Shown here: piece after piece, positions 10,635 to 22,632 of the stretch
How positions within the stretch are numbered: position 1 is the stretch's first letter
Layout of the letters: every line of letters starts with the position of its first letter
Assembly: GCA_011799875.1 (NCBI GenBank)
Contig: CM022300.1
Coordinates: 234,310,807 to 234,374,806, forward strand
DNA length: 64,000 bases
Direction: 5' to 3'
Origin: Thinopyrum elongatum
Lineage: Eukaryota > Streptophyta > Magnoliopsida > Poales > Poaceae
Notes under the pieces: model-generated
Seen by the model: only the letters and a program-made list of their open reading frames with translations
The model's database searches: none
What the model was told of the DNA's origin: nothing
Made by a program: the position numbers and the translations under genes

Positions 10635-10991
10635 TGTTAGGTTGATCTCCTCCCATTCGAACCCAATGGGTCGAACGGGCCCCTGACTCGCGCCCTGATC
10701 GGGGGCGCCCAACCCTCATATGGTTGGTGGGCCCCTATGACCCGCGCTATATAAACAGAGGTGGGGGGCTGGGGCACGCGATACGAGGTTCACGCCGCCA
10801 CAAACCCCACTGATAATCCGTACCGATCTAGGGTTAGCGCGGTGCTCACGGGAAGCACACCACCGCCGTCATCTTTCTGCCATCACCGTCGTGACCATCT
10901 CACCATAATGGCCTCCGGCTCGAGCTCGTCCAGCCAGGTAGAAGGTAGGATTACCGATGATCTAACCTACTCCAATCCAGAGGATCTATCA
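10635..10991 (+). repeat. Copia-1 5' LTR
   Basis: A short LTR with TATATAAA at 10748-10755. It contains an ATG at 10908 that opens a frame running through the LTR end and the primer-binding site into the leader. Confidence 0.95.
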
Positions 10992-11248
10992 ATGGTATCA
11001 GCCAGATTGGGTTTAGACTTTTCGGTAGAAAAGAAATCAAAGAAAAAGAAACCCCCTCCCCAAAGAACCCAAGCAGGGCCGAGAAAAGCAAAAAAAAGAA
11101 CAACAAAAATTCACTGGAGAAGGCCTTGGGCCGCCGGCAATGAGCACCGCCGCAAGGCCGTGCCGTCCCTCTCGATTCAGATGCGCATCGGCAAGCCGAG
11201 GCATCTGAAAGAAGGAGATCACCCTGCAAAGGGCAAATGGGGCACCGC
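10908..11248 (+). other. Candidate Copia-1 leader ORF, first part
   Basis: The frame beginning MASGSSSSSQ starts inside the 5' LTR, crosses the primer-binding site and continues through a Lys-rich stretch (KKSKKKKPPPQRT). It is then cut by Copia-2 at the ACCGC duplication. After that insertion the frame continues in register from 36409 to a TGA at 36590-36592. No domain is recognised. It could be a chance frame, a regulatory upstream ORF or a first Gag exon. Confidence 0.35.
10993..11004 (+). other. Copia-1 primer-binding site
   Basis: TGGTATCAGCCA lies one base after the LTR. The TGGTATCAG core is the standard initiator-methionine tRNA site of plant LTR elements; the last bases deviate from the usual AGC. 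Confidence 0.8.
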
Positions 11249-12800
11249 TGAAAGTGCAATCATGCCCTTAATCATATTTTGATGTTGATGACAACATGCA
11301 TTTTGGGACTAATCATGTTTATCAAGTAAATCTCAGGATTATATCTCAAGGGCCGTGTGTGGATCATGAATATGGACATATATATTTATATATCACTCAA
11401 GAGCAGAGATACAAGACAAAGACAGAAGCTTCGGCTCCTTTTTTATTTTCGGTTTGTTCTTGAGTATAGGGATCCCGCACTATTAAGAGGGGATCGTCGG
11501 ATTTCATGAAAGAACTTGCTCAAAACCCACAGAATATCCTCTCTCAGCATCTCTGTTTCATCTCTAATTCTTTCTCTACCTTGTGCACAAAAACTGGTAT
11601 GATTCTAAGCTAGTAGGTTCAGCTATCACCGGACGTCCGAATGTCTACGGACGTCCGACCTCTCACAACCGACCGGGCATCCGGCTCTCCCCGGGTGTCC
11701 GGTGCATCCTCACAGAATATAAATTAGCGGATGTCCGGTCTCAACGGATGACCGGTCACCGAACGGCCGTTCTTCTCCAGATGTCCGGTACTGCCCCAAC
11801 AGAAGGTTGATTAGCGGATTTCCGACCTCACAGGATGTCTAGTCACCGGACGACCGGCGTCTTCCGGACGTCCGCTGGCTGTGTGCCTCATGCCTCTTCT
11901 GTGGCCTTGTAGGCTTTCCAGCGATCGGACGACCGGCGGCCTGGTCAGACGTCCGGTCCAATCTGAGTCACCTGGTGTCCAGTACTCACCGGACGTCCGA
12001 CTGCTCCAGTACACTGTGTGCCTCAAACGGTCATTTTACACTATCACTATATATAGCCTCCTCCCTCTCACGGGATGGGGTTGACCATTCACTTTGAGCT
12101 TTCTAAGAACACATCTCACTCCCTCTCTTGATTCCCTACACCAAATCCTAGATCCCCAAAGGATTTGGGAACATTTGAGGGAAGTTCTCCAATCAAGTGA
12201 TAGATCCACTCCTTCCCCTTCTTCTCACCAAAAGAATTTGTGATTTGAGCAAGTTCTTGAGCATTTCCCAACGTTCTTGTTACTCTTGGAGGTTAGAGAC
12301 TCCTAGGCGGTAGGAGTCTTTCGGAGAGGAATCGACCACTGTGATTACCCCCGGAAAAGTTTGTGAGGGGTTGGAGACTACCCCAAGGTCTACCACTAGT
12401 GGTTGAGAAACGCCTTCGTGGTGTTGTCTCAAAGGGAGAATAGGGTGAGCCTTCGTGGTGTTGGTGTGCCTTCGTGGTAACATCCACCTCTCTAACGGTG
12501 ACGTAGCTTCCCTCCAAGGAAGTGAACATCGGCATACATCCTCGTCTCCCGGAGTTGCGGTTATTCCTAACCCTAACTCTCTACTTATGGTCACTTGTCT
12601 CCTAGCACTTACTTATATCATATTGTGCTTGCTTACTCATACTTGTGTTACTTGTTTATCCTGCTTAGCTCTTAGCATCATACTTGCAATTGTTAGGCTC
12701 ACTTTCCTATTCCGCATTATTGCCTAAAATTGCTAAGTAAGAATTAAAATTTGTAATTGTACCTATTCACCCCCCCTCTAGGTCCATCTCGATCCTTTCA
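11249..12800 (+). repeat. Copia-2 5' LTR
   Basis: TATATATA lies at 12048-12055. The 11625-12005 stretch upstream of it holds about sixteen variants of the palindrome CGGACGTCCG. The end of the LTR adjoins the primer-binding site at 12803. Confidence 0.93.
11625..12005. promoter_or_regulatory. Palindromic CGGACGTCCG array upstream of LTR TATA box
   Basis: Perfect or near-perfect copies of CGGACGTCCG and GGACGACCGG recur every 20-40 bp immediately upstream of TATATATA (12048). The sister array is at 35230-35610. A comparable palindromic array is a known feature of Sirevirus LTRs and is presumed to be a cis-regulatory region; the binding factor is not known from this sequence. Confidence 0.7.
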
Positions 12801-12802
12801 AT

Positions 12803-12814
12803 TGGTATCAGAGC
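12803..12814 (+). other. Copia-2 primer-binding site
   Basis: TGGTATCAGAGC follows the LTR after two bases and is the canonical initiator-methionine tRNA site. Confidence 0.9.
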
Positions 12815-12854
12815 CTCATGCTCTATTCTTGTGGCTTAACTGCCCTAGAGCAAG

Positions 12855-13156
12855 ATGAACCCCGATGGGACTCCCCTTGTTGCAGATCCAAAGAGTACGG
12901 GCGCAGCTTCCACGGAAGCCAAGTCCTTCACTTCAGAGGATCTGGAACGAGCTCTTGCTAAGCAAAAGGAGGAGCATGATACCTCTCTTGAGGCCTTGGT
13001 CCAAATGAGGATAGCCACACTAACCACGATGCTTGCACCAGTTTCTGGTGGTGCAGCCTCGAGGCCAGCTGTGACTACTCCCTCACTTGGCCAACAACCT
13101 CCTAGTAATGAACACTCCAGTGTTCCTTGGCTTTATGCAAGACCTCAAATAGATAA
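12855..13156 (+). pseudogene. gag: Copia-2 gag, N-terminal part
   Basis: The frame starts at MNPDGTPL shortly after the primer-binding site. It is interrupted at the GATAA duplication (13152-13156) by Gypsy-3. The reading frame resumes without shift after the second GATAA (26471-26475), which shows that the frame was open here when Gypsy-3 inserted. The piece is low complexity with a short charged helix and carries no diagnostic domain by itself. Confidence 0.8.
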
Positions 13157-14028
13157 TGTTGGGGTATGACACCTATGGGATCCCGAGAGACCCCTTTACG
13201 ATTCGGCGGGGGGAGAAGTATACGCAAAGAGCAGAACCAGTGATCGACGCGGGAAGCTTTTACCCAGGTTCGGGCCGCTGATCAGCGTAAAACCCTACTC
13301 CTGCTTTGTGTTCTTATTGATGTTCTTGAGCCCAGCCTTCAGGAGCGCTCGCGATGAACAGTACGTTCAAAGAGCAGCTACTCATGCAGAATGGGCCAGA
13401 AATTCTCCTCCTCTGTAGCAGTTGCCTTGGGCCTCCTTTTATATGCTCAAAGGGGTCTCCACAGTGGCAAAATGTACATACATTGAGGTGTAAAGTAGCT
13501 ACAGGGTATCATACCTAACCCCTGACGGATTAGGACAAACGCATTTAATGCACCGTGAGGTGTCCGTTTAGGTGTCCTCACTTTCTCGGGGATGGAAAAA
13601 GGGGCCATCCCATCAGCACCGCTTAAGCTCTCCTCCACTGGTGCGTTGCCACGCATCCATGGAAGGAGCCAGAATGTTAGACTCATTACTATGCCGAAGC
13701 GGTGGCACAGTGGCAGAATCTTGCCGGGCGCCAGGGCTTGCCGGGCGCCAAGCCTTGCCGGCCGCCGAGCCTTGCTGGGAACCAAGCCTTGCCGGGCGCC
13801 GAGCCTTGCCGGGCTCCACGGCCATCCCGGCAAGGATCTTGCCGGGGAAGCTGGCCTTCGATTTCCAGCTTTGCTTATCTGCTGATCCCCAGATCTCTGA
13901 CTTGACGATTTTCCTTGACGACTTGAGTCGACCTCGAGCTGATCCCGGCAAGCCTTGCCGCGAAGACGGCTACAACTGCCCGGGCACAAGTACGGGGTAC
14001 TAGTGGCCCAATACTTAGTACACCGACA
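13157..14028 (-). repeat. Gypsy-3 3' LTR
   Basis: The LTR is 872 bp, starting TGTTGG on the plus strand (TGTCGG in the other LTR) and ending CCGACA. It contains an array of TTGCCGGGCGCC-type units at about 13721-13845, with one or two more units than the 5' LTR. Confidence 0.93.
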
Positions 14029-14042
14029 GGAGCCCCCGGGCC
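14029..14042 (-). other. Gypsy-3 polypurine tract
   Basis: On the minus strand GGCCCGGGGGCTCC abuts the 3' LTR. The identical 14-mer lies at 42118-42131 in Gypsy-2. It would prime plus-strand synthesis. Confidence 0.7.
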
Positions 14043-14435
14043 TAGGCCATACACGAGTGTGAGGCGTTGTTGGGCTAGGCCCAAATAGTGCACGGGCACA
14101 CGTGGCAGGGAATTAATCTGCTCATGAATATCTTGTTTTACTGTGCCCCCCACTACGCGCACGGAGCGCGCGACATGGGAAGCGTGCCAAAAAGGCTGCA
14201 AACTGTTTCGCGCCCATAGAGGCGCATTCATATTGAGGGATAAACAAGGCGGCCCCGCTCCTTCCCCATAAAAAGGAGAAGTTGTGGAGGCGCAAACCTA
14301 TTCACCCCCCTCTTCTTCCCAATCTAGCCATTGCCATCGCCTTCCTCTGCTCGAGCTTAGAGCGAGACCTTTTTTCTCTTCTGCCCGCTGCTCCCGCGCT
14401 CGCTCCGCCCCCCGGCCTCCATCTCCACAGTCGCC
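14043..14435 (+). promoter_or_regulatory. Putative promoter and 5' UTR of the Gypsy-3 antisense gene
   Basis: A TATA-like CCCCATAAAAAGG lies at about 14265-14276, about 165 bp before the ATG. A G-box core CACGTG is near 14099-14104. Gypsy-2 has CCCCATAAAAGG in the same relative place (42325-42336). Conservation of this box between two families is the main support. Confidence 0.55.
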
Positions 14436-17400
14436 ATGCCGTCCAAGGCCAGCAAAGGCAAGGGCACGGACAAGGAGGCGAAGGCTGAAGTTCCGGAGAG
14501 CGAACTGGTGAAGATGCGGAAGAGGCTCGTCGTCTTCCCTCCGACGCTCGACGCCGAAACTTTGAAGGGGCGATACCAATGCATGTGGGCGAAGGGAACA
14601 CAAGCTCACCCTGCCACACGCGTAATCCCAGGTGCTTGTTCCAAAGGTGGATCGGACAGATACCCCTTCTTCACTCCGTATTTTTATTGCGGGCTCTGTC
14701 CACCCTTTTCCGATTTCTTCAACAACATCATGTATACATACGGCTTCCGCCTTCTTGATTTCACGCCGAACGCCGTATTTTGCATGTTGATCTTTGCCCA
14801 CCTTTGTGAGAATTTCGCTGGCGTGATCCCCAATTCTGCTCTTTTCCGCCACTATTTCTATCCTCGAATCCAAAAAGGAGAGGCTCTCTCTGGATCGATT
14901 GCTTGGATTCCAAGGGCCTGGAACAAAGAGATATACCCAGAAGGGGTTTACCGCGAAAAGTGGGACGAGTGGCGGGCCGAATGGTGCTGGATCCAGGAAG
15001 CAGATCCTCATCATTTTTGTCATCCCCGGCGACAGAAGGTGGTCCGCGGCAAGGATTGGGGCGATCTCGCCGCAGAAGACGAGAAGCTCACAATTGCCAC
15101 TACCAGGATCCTCCGCTTGAAGGCTGCTGGGCTGACAATGGAGATGATCGGCTTCGACTTCCTCCGCCGCCGCATCGCCCCTCTGCAGAATAGGGGGAGG
15201 CCAGCCTGGGAGTATAAGAACGCAGCGGATGTCATGAGGCTGCGCCCTGGGCTGAACAATAATCTGACCGCTATGTAGCTTGGCGCTCTCCGCCAGAAGT
15301 TATTCCAGCGCGAAGACAAGCACCGGCTGCCGGCAAGGATCGTCCCCTTATGCAACAACTCTGCATTGGGGTCGATCATTGCCTTCTTGCCGATGTTTAA
15401 CGCCCACGGCCTTGACCCGACCTGGGTAGAGCCAAGCGAGGAAGAAGCGCAGAAGTTCTTCGACAATCTGACGGAGAAGCCTGTCCGGCAAGAGTCAGAT
15501 CTTATTCGTGCCACCACAGATCAAGAGGTAGCATACATCGCTACCAGAGTGGAGGAAGCGAATCTTGCCGCGGAGGCCGGCAGCGTTGGCTTCACAGAGT
15601 GGGAAGCCAGTGATGCAGAGGTGGTAGTGGAGGCAAAACCTGCCGAGGAGAATAAGGTTGCCGGGGAAGAAGGCGGCGCAGCCACTGAGAACTCATCCGG
15701 CGAAGACACGGCCGAAGAGGAGACGCGAGAAGAGCCCTCGCCCCCGAAGAAGGCAAAGCGTGTCCTTCGGAAAGCTGCATCAGGCGTCTCGGTGAGCCAA
15801 CCCACATCGAGCGGCGACTCCCCCGGCAGGAAAGTGGCCGGCAAGACCGGACCACGGCAGGGGGCCCGGCAACAGCCCGCGCGGCGCGCGAGACCCACAC
15901 CAGCGACCACCGTCGGAGCGGCAGGAGGGTCTCACGCAACCGTGCCGGAGGTTGCCCCGGCGCCTGCCACAGCCAAGCGGCCCAGGACCCCTCCTCCGCC
16001 TCCCCACTCAGACATCGCAACGGAGGTTGACTTCGACATCTCCGGCTTCAGTCCAGAGCGGGAGGAAGAAGAGTGAGTATCTGCCACAACTTCCACCTTC
16101 CAATCTGTATCAATCTTACTGACTTGCTTGTATTGTTTCTGCAGTGACACAGAAACCTTGCTGGAGAGAATGGCGAAGAGGTTAAGGACTTCTACGGCGA
16201 CGAGCCCCCGGCAGGCTCCACTAGCGTGCCAGAAACTGTCATCGTGAGCCCGGAGCCTAGCCCTCAACGCAGCCTCCAGCGCAGCCCCCAGCGTAAGTTC
16301 ATTATCCCTTTTTTTGTTGGCTGGTGCCGAGGCTTTCACTCTTGTCGCTGATGTCTTTGGGTTCGCAGGAGAAGAATGGCAACAAGGAGAAGACATTCCC
16401 ATTGTGCCTCCTTCATCGACCGCTCCGCCCACAAGCACGTCCCCGGCAAGAGATCCTGCCGACGAGCCCATCCGAACTGAGGGGGAGCCGGCAAGCGTGG
16501 ACTCCGGTGACACGCCCCCGGCAACCGGAGTTGCCGGGAGGGGTGAAGCCACCTCCCGACAGCCCAACGCAGGTACTCGATTGCCTCAGAGTGCTTGTTA
16601 TTCTTTTTCTCTTATCTCTCTGTCTACGGTTACTTCAACCTTCAACTTTGATCTTATTCTGTTTTCCTCCTTCGCCCTTCAGAGTTCCCTGTGATGGAAC
16701 ATATGGACGTCGACGTCGTCATCGAAGAGACCGCCAGGGATGCCGCCGCTGAAGCGGACAGGATCGCTGCCAGCGAGGCCACCAAGGATGACGTTGCCGG
16801 GGCTGGTGATGCTCTTGACGGGGAGGCCGCCAAGACAGCAAAAGAGGAAATCGCCGAAGGACCTGCTGAAGAGGGCGACAGGGAGGTTGAGGACCACACT
16901 AACATCATTCCTGCCGCAGGAGCGCCAGGCGCTGCACCGGTCACAGAGCCCCCTGTCACTGGTGAGGCGGCCACTGAAGACCAGCCATCAACATCTGAAG
17001 AGCCCTCATCCAGCAAGTATCTCAAGGTTGGCGAAAATCTATTCATCAACTTGCCAGGGACGGCAAGCACAGAGGCACCAGCCGAAGGAGAAATTTTCGA
17101 GGAGATTATTGCCGCTGCCGGGGTTGAAGTTGTTGACGATCCCAGTGCTAGCAGCGGCAAGTCTTAAGAGGATCAGCTCCTTCAGGCCATGGGCGAGAAC
17201 TTCCGCAAACTCCAGGCTCTCCATCGTGCCCGAAAAGAGAAAGCGGACTCCAGAATGGCAGTTGTCGAGGCAGCCGAAGCGGATTTTCAAAGGCGCGTCG
17301 CACAAATGCAAATCTGGCACACCGAGGCCCTTCAAGAGCTGGTTGCCGGCCGAGAACAAGTGAGCCAGCAGTGGAATGAGGTCCTCCTGAAGCAATCCGA

Positions 17401-18391
17401 TATGGAGAAGGCGCATGATGAAGCTGCTCAAAGGATTGCTGCCGAAGATGCCCTCCTGACGGGGCACCGCATTGCTCTTGATGCTTATGAAGAAGATCTC
17501 ACCGCACGTGAGCAGGCGCTCGCCGCCAAGCTTCGTAGCAAGGATGAAGACATTGAAAATCTCGTCGCGCGGCGGACCCAGGAGCTGGAGCAGAAGCACA
17601 AGGAGGTGCTCGAAGCTCTAACTGTCAGTCACGCCGGCAAGCTCAAGGAGGCCGTCGATGCTGCCGAAGCTGCAGAGGCCGCCAAGAATGAGCTGAGCGA
17701 CAAAGTGAAGAGGCTGGAGACAGATCTCGACGAGCACGGCAAGGAGCTCTCGACGCTCAAGGGGGACAGGGAAAAAACCCTCCACTCCTTGGCGGAGATG
17801 CAAGTCGCCCTGTCCGACAAGACCAAGCAGCTCTCCTCTGCGGCTGATAGTATTGAGGTTTTGGAGCTGAAGCTAACCACGCTGCAGAAGTCGCTCGAGG
17901 CCGGCAGGGCCCGTGAGAAGGCTCTACTCAAGGATCTCCAAGGGGAGAGGAACCTGCTCAAGAGCGCTGCCGCCGCCCAGGCTGATTATGAAAAGGGAGT
18001 GGAGATCTGGACTGGCCGTCTCATCGCCACCGCGGAGAAGCTTACCGCAGAACTGTCAACCATGGGCTTGTCAAACTTCAGATATTCTTCCGAGGAAAGA
18101 ATATCTCCAAGCGCCAGGTTGACGATGTTCTTTGAAAGCATCATCAACGCGTTGAGGGTGCTCCAGTCCAGCCGGGCGACCCAACTAGCGAATGAGACTC
18201 GCTGGCTTTGCCGGGCCGTCCTTCGCAAGGTGCTCCTCAAGGTGGTGCACAGCAATCCCGGCATCGACCTCTCCAGCGCACTCGACCACCTGCCAAAGGA
18301 TGCAAATGTTGAGGCGCTTGAGAAGTGCATCGCGCCAATCCTCGAGAAGGTGGACTCCATCAAAAGGATCGAAGGCCAGCGCAGGGATTGA
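14436..18391 (+). pseudogene. Gypsy-3 antisense gene (four exons, mutated)
   Basis: Exons are inferred as 14436-16072, 16145-16292, 16369-16572 and 16683-18391, with introns GT-AG at 16073-16144, 16293-16368 and 16573-16682. The boundaries match those of the Gypsy-2 gene exactly in phase. The N-terminal half (CGLCPPFSDFF, LCENFAGVIPNSALFRHYF, then FLRRRIAPLQ) fits the Pfam family called putative gypsy type transposon. A Ser/Pro/Glu-rich linker and a long coiled coil follow. Stops at 15276-15278 (TAG for a Gln in Gypsy-2) and 17165-17167 (TAA for Glu), and an apparent one-base loss in exon 2, inactivate it. The function of the family is unknown. Confidence 0.75.
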
Positions 18392-19182
18392 GTGCTTCTC
18401 TTTTATTCTTGCCGCCATCATCCCTTGTAAAAGACAATTAAGTCTCAAGTTAGAACTGCGGCAACTTATGGATGCAATATAATTTGACTATGTTTAGGCT
18501 CATGCAAGCTACTTTCCTTGTCCGATTCCTTTATGTATGGAGTTCATCCTACGCTTACTGAAAAACTTGCCGGCGCACAACCTACCACGAGCGCTGGGTG
18601 CGGGACTTCAGCAGCCTGCCGGAGGCGCGGCGGCCGGCAAGACTCCTTGGCGTTCTCAGTGCAGCCACTTAAATCGTTGAGCGGACTCGAAACAAAATAA
18701 GGGCGCAACTGATTACAAGAAGGGTTCCTTCGCGTGCAGATTTCCCATACAAGAGTCGGAATCGTCCAAGGAAATAACTTGGTATTAAAAGAAAAACTTG
18801 CTCTAAGTTTTAGGACTTAGCTTTCTGGCTTTGTTCTTCCTCCGGCAAGCGTCGATTCCGAACGTCACCAACTGGTACCCTTCGCCCCCCGGCAAATGTG
18901 CACGTGAGGAATCCTTCTGTCTTTTGAGAAAAAGAAAGAAGAGAAAATAAAGGGATGAAACCTTGGCGGTTTTTAGAACTTACCAGGATCAGGTGTCATA
19001 CAACATCTTAGACAAACATGCATATATGAATGTGAACATGAGAATCAATAAGGGAATGTACAACACTTAAATTTATTCATCTGTGCTCAGGATCTGCGCC
19101 TGGCTTTGTACAAAGGATCACATGCCTTTCCGGCAAGACTTGTACAAAAAGGTGGTTGCCGGGAGCCCCCGGCAACCGCGCC
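18392..19182. other. Gypsy-3 spacer between the convergent genes
   Basis: This stretch has no coding capacity. It should hold the 3' UTR and poly-A signals of both the antisense gene and pol. A block at about 18590-18620 (GCGAGCGCTGGGTGCGGGAC on one or other side of small changes) is conserved at about 46700-46735 in Gypsy-2, and CCGGCAAG motifs are frequent. Confidence 0.5.
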
Positions 19183-22100
19183 TTATGGATAGAACTTGCG
19201 AAGATGTTCGATATTCCAGGAATTACTCACTAGAACGCCATCTTCGGTCTCTAGGCGGACAGCGTCGGGCCTGATGACTCGTACTACCCGATAAGGGCCT
19301 TCCCACTTTGGCGTCAACTTGTTTGAATTCTTGGCAGACTGAATCCGTCGAAGAACAAGGTCGCCTTCCTCAAGGCTTCGGGCATGAACTTTGCGGCTAT
19401 GGTAGCGGCGCAAAGCTTGCTAGTAGCGTGCAGCTCACACAGCAGCCTGAAGACGATTCTCCTCAAGGAGCACAGCGTCATCTTGCCGCAGTTGCTCTTG
19501 ATCGAGATCATCAGAAGCGAGCACTCGAGGAGATCCGTATATGAGTTCCGTGGGGAGAACTGCTTCCGCTCCATAGACCAGAGCGAAGGGCGTCTGGCCG
19601 GTGGCTCGATTTGGTGTCGTTCTGATTGACCAAAGAACCGCCGGCAACTCATCAATCCAGTGCCTTCCGCACTTTCTCAGCCTGTCAAAGGTTCTGGTCC
19701 TGAGACCGCGCAGCACTTCAGCATTAGCCCTCTCCGCTTGGCCGTTGCTTCTTGGGTGAGCAACAGAGGCAAAACAAATCTTGCCGCCAAGGTCTTGGAT
19801 GTACTGCATGAAGGTGCGACTTGTGAACTGCGTGCCGTTGTCGGTGATGATTCTGTTAGGCACACCGAAACGGCAAACAATTCGTTGGAAGAACTTGACA
19901 GTTGACTGCGCTGTCACCTTCCTCACTGCTTCCACCTCCGGCCACTTTGTGAACTTGTCGATAGCAACGTACAAGTACTCAAAGCCCCCGGTAGCACGGG
20001 GAAAGGGGCCCAGTATGTCGAGCCCCCAGACCGAAAATGGCCAGGAGAGAAGGATTGTTTGAAGAGCTTGAGCTGGCTAATGTGATTTCTTTGAATGAAA
20101 CTGGCACGCTTCACACTTGGTTACTAGTGCAGTCGCATCCTGGAGGGCGGTAGGCCAAAACAAGCCTTGCCGAAATGCCTTTCCGGCAAGCGCTCTTGAC
20201 CCTATGTGAGAGCCACACATGCCCCCATGTATCTCTGCCAACAGCTCTAGTCCATCCTCCCGAGGAATGCACTTCAATTTCACACCGTTTGGTCTCTTTC
20301 TGTACAGGACGTCGTCGATGAACTTGTACATAACAGACCGACGGGCTACTCTTTCCGCTTCTTCTTGTTCCTCAGGGAGTTCACCTGTCTGAAGGAAATG
20401 GACAATGTGCTGCGCCCATGCTGGAGCCTGAGGCTCGACAACTAGGACTAGAGGCATCTCCTCTGCCGGGGGAATAGTTGTCTCGACAACGAGGGCCTGA
20501 GGTCCTGTCGGAGCCTGTTGTTCCCCGGCAGGCGTGTCGATCCCGGCAACTTCCTTGCCGGCGGCTCCGGGGAGCTCTGCCGGGAAGTACTGGCCAGAGT
20601 TCAACTTTCTTCTCTTTTCTTGCCGCATCGATGGCGCCACGGATGGTTGAGTCAATTGGAGCACAAAAGTTCCTGGTTCCACAGGCAACTTGAGGGCAGC
20701 ACGCTTTGACAGGTCGTCAGCAACACTGTTCTCGGCACGAGGAACGTGCTCCATCTGCAGATCGTCAAAGCGCTCTTCCAATTTCCTCACTTCATCTACG
20801 TAGGCCTGCATCAATGGGCTTTGATAACTCTTGTTAATCTGCATGACGACAAGTTGTGAATAACCTTTGATGACGAGCTTTCTAATACCAAGGTCTGCCG
20901 CGATCCTGAGACCGGCAAGCAAACCCTCGTATTCTGCAGTGTTGTTGGTTGAACTCTCCCGGGGAAAGTGCATTTGGACTATGTACTTGAGATGCTCCCC
21001 GGTGGGTGCGACAAGCAGCACTCCAGCACCGGCGCCTTGCAGCGAAAAAGCCCCGTCAAAGTACATAACTCATTGCTGACCGGTTTCCTTGCCGGGGAGA
21101 CTTGTTTCTTAAACTTCTTCGTCTGGCGTCGGGGTCCATTCTGCAATGAACTCCGCCAAGGCCCTGCTCTGAATTGTGGAAGTGCTTTCAGACTTAAGAC
21201 CGAAGCTGGACAGCTCCAACGCCCACTCCACGATCCTGCCGGTTGCCTCCGGATTTTGCAAAATCCGTTGCAATGGAAAGCGAGTGACGACGGTGATCTC
21301 ATGTGCTTGAAAATAATGGCGCAGCTTTCTCGAGGCCATAAGGAGGCCGAAAAGCAACTTCTGCACACCAGAATATCTTGACCTAGCTCCTTGTAACAGA
21401 GAGCTAACAAAATAAACTGGGCGCTGCACCACCTTCTTCTTCTGCACAAGTTCTTCTGTTTGCGCAGATCCTGTCTCGCCGGGATCAACCCCTGCCGGGA
21501 AAGATCCTGCCGCGTCACTTGGCGGTCCTGCCGCTGATGTTGCCTTCTCATCAGCTTCTCTCTGCGCCACCAGCGCAGCACTAACCACTTGATTTGTTGC
21601 CGCCAGATACAGTAGCAATGGTTCTTGTGGTTTAGGTGCGACTAGCGTCGGCGGAGAAGAAAGGTATTTCTTCAAATCTTGCAGCGCCGCCTCCGCTTCT
21701 GGAGTCCATTTCATTGGACCTGCCTTCTTCAAAATTTTGAAGAAGGGCAGGGCGCGCTCAGCAGATTTGGAAATAAACCTGCTTAGAGTAGCAACACAGC
21801 CGGCAAGACGACGCACATCCTTGACGCGTCTCGGCGCCTCAATTTGCTCAATGGCTTTGATCTTGTCGGGGTTCGCCTCGATTCCCCGGCAAGATACAAA
21901 GAATCCGAGGAGCTTGCCGGAAGGAACACCGAACACGCACTTCTCAAGATTGAGCTTCAAGTTGATCTTGCGCAAGTTTGCAAATGTTTCTTCTAAGTCT
22001 TGAATGAGCGTCGCTTTATCCTTAGTTTTGACTACTATATCATCCATATATGCCTCCATATTTCTATGGAGTTGTGGCTCAAAACCAATCTGGATTGCTC

Positions 22101-22632
22101 TGGCGAATGTTGAACCAGCACTTTTCAACCCGAAAGGCATCCGTATAAAACAATACGTACCACATGGGGTGATAAAGGCGGTCTTCTCTTCATCTTCCTT
22201 TGCCATAAGAATCTGATGATACCCTGAATAGGCATCAAGGAAGGACAGGAGATCACAACCAGCGGTGGCATCCACAATCTGGTCGATGCGCGGCAAGGGA
22301 AAAGGATCTTTTGGACAAGCTTTATTGATATCTGTATAGTCGATACAAAGCCTCCATTTCCCATTCGCTTTTCGCACTACAACCGGATTGGCCAACCAGG
22401 TTGGATGAAGCACTCCTTTGACCAGTCCTGCCGCCTCCAGCTTCTTAATTTCTTCGGCAATGAATTCTTGCCGCTCCAAAGCCTGTTTCCTCACCCTTTG
22501 CTTGACGGGCCGCGCATGAGGATAGACAACAAGGTGGTGCTCAATCACTTTCCTGGGAACGCCGGGGATGTCAGACGGTTGCCACGCAAACACGTCGACA
22601 TTCGCCCGCAGGAAAGCAACGAGCGCGCTTTC
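19183..22632 (-). pseudogene. pol: Gypsy-3 pol: RT, RNase H, integrase
   Basis: The frame follows the UAG at 22633. RT (LCIDYTDINKACPKD, YMDDI) and the start of RNase H are open to 21109. RNase H and the integrase zinc region follow at 21066-20077. The integrase core retains TDNGTQF and NGQAERAN near 19850-19720. The C-terminal module ends NIEHLRKFYP. In-frame stops include TAA at 21109-21111, a TGA replacing a Trp codon just before YFDGAF, and TAGs replacing Gln at about 20077 and near 19420. The tether between RNase H and integrase has only one or two LVVE units, versus about six in Gypsy-1/2. Confidence 0.88.

Noticed and set aside
11625..12005. CRISPR-like repeat array
   Set aside because: Units are short, imperfect palindromes without regular spacers, lie in an LTR and are duplicated in the sister LTR.
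14436..18391. Host gene captured by a retrotransposon
   Set aside because: The same gene, with the same introns, occupies the same place in Gypsy-2, so it belongs to the element lineage and was not captured recently.
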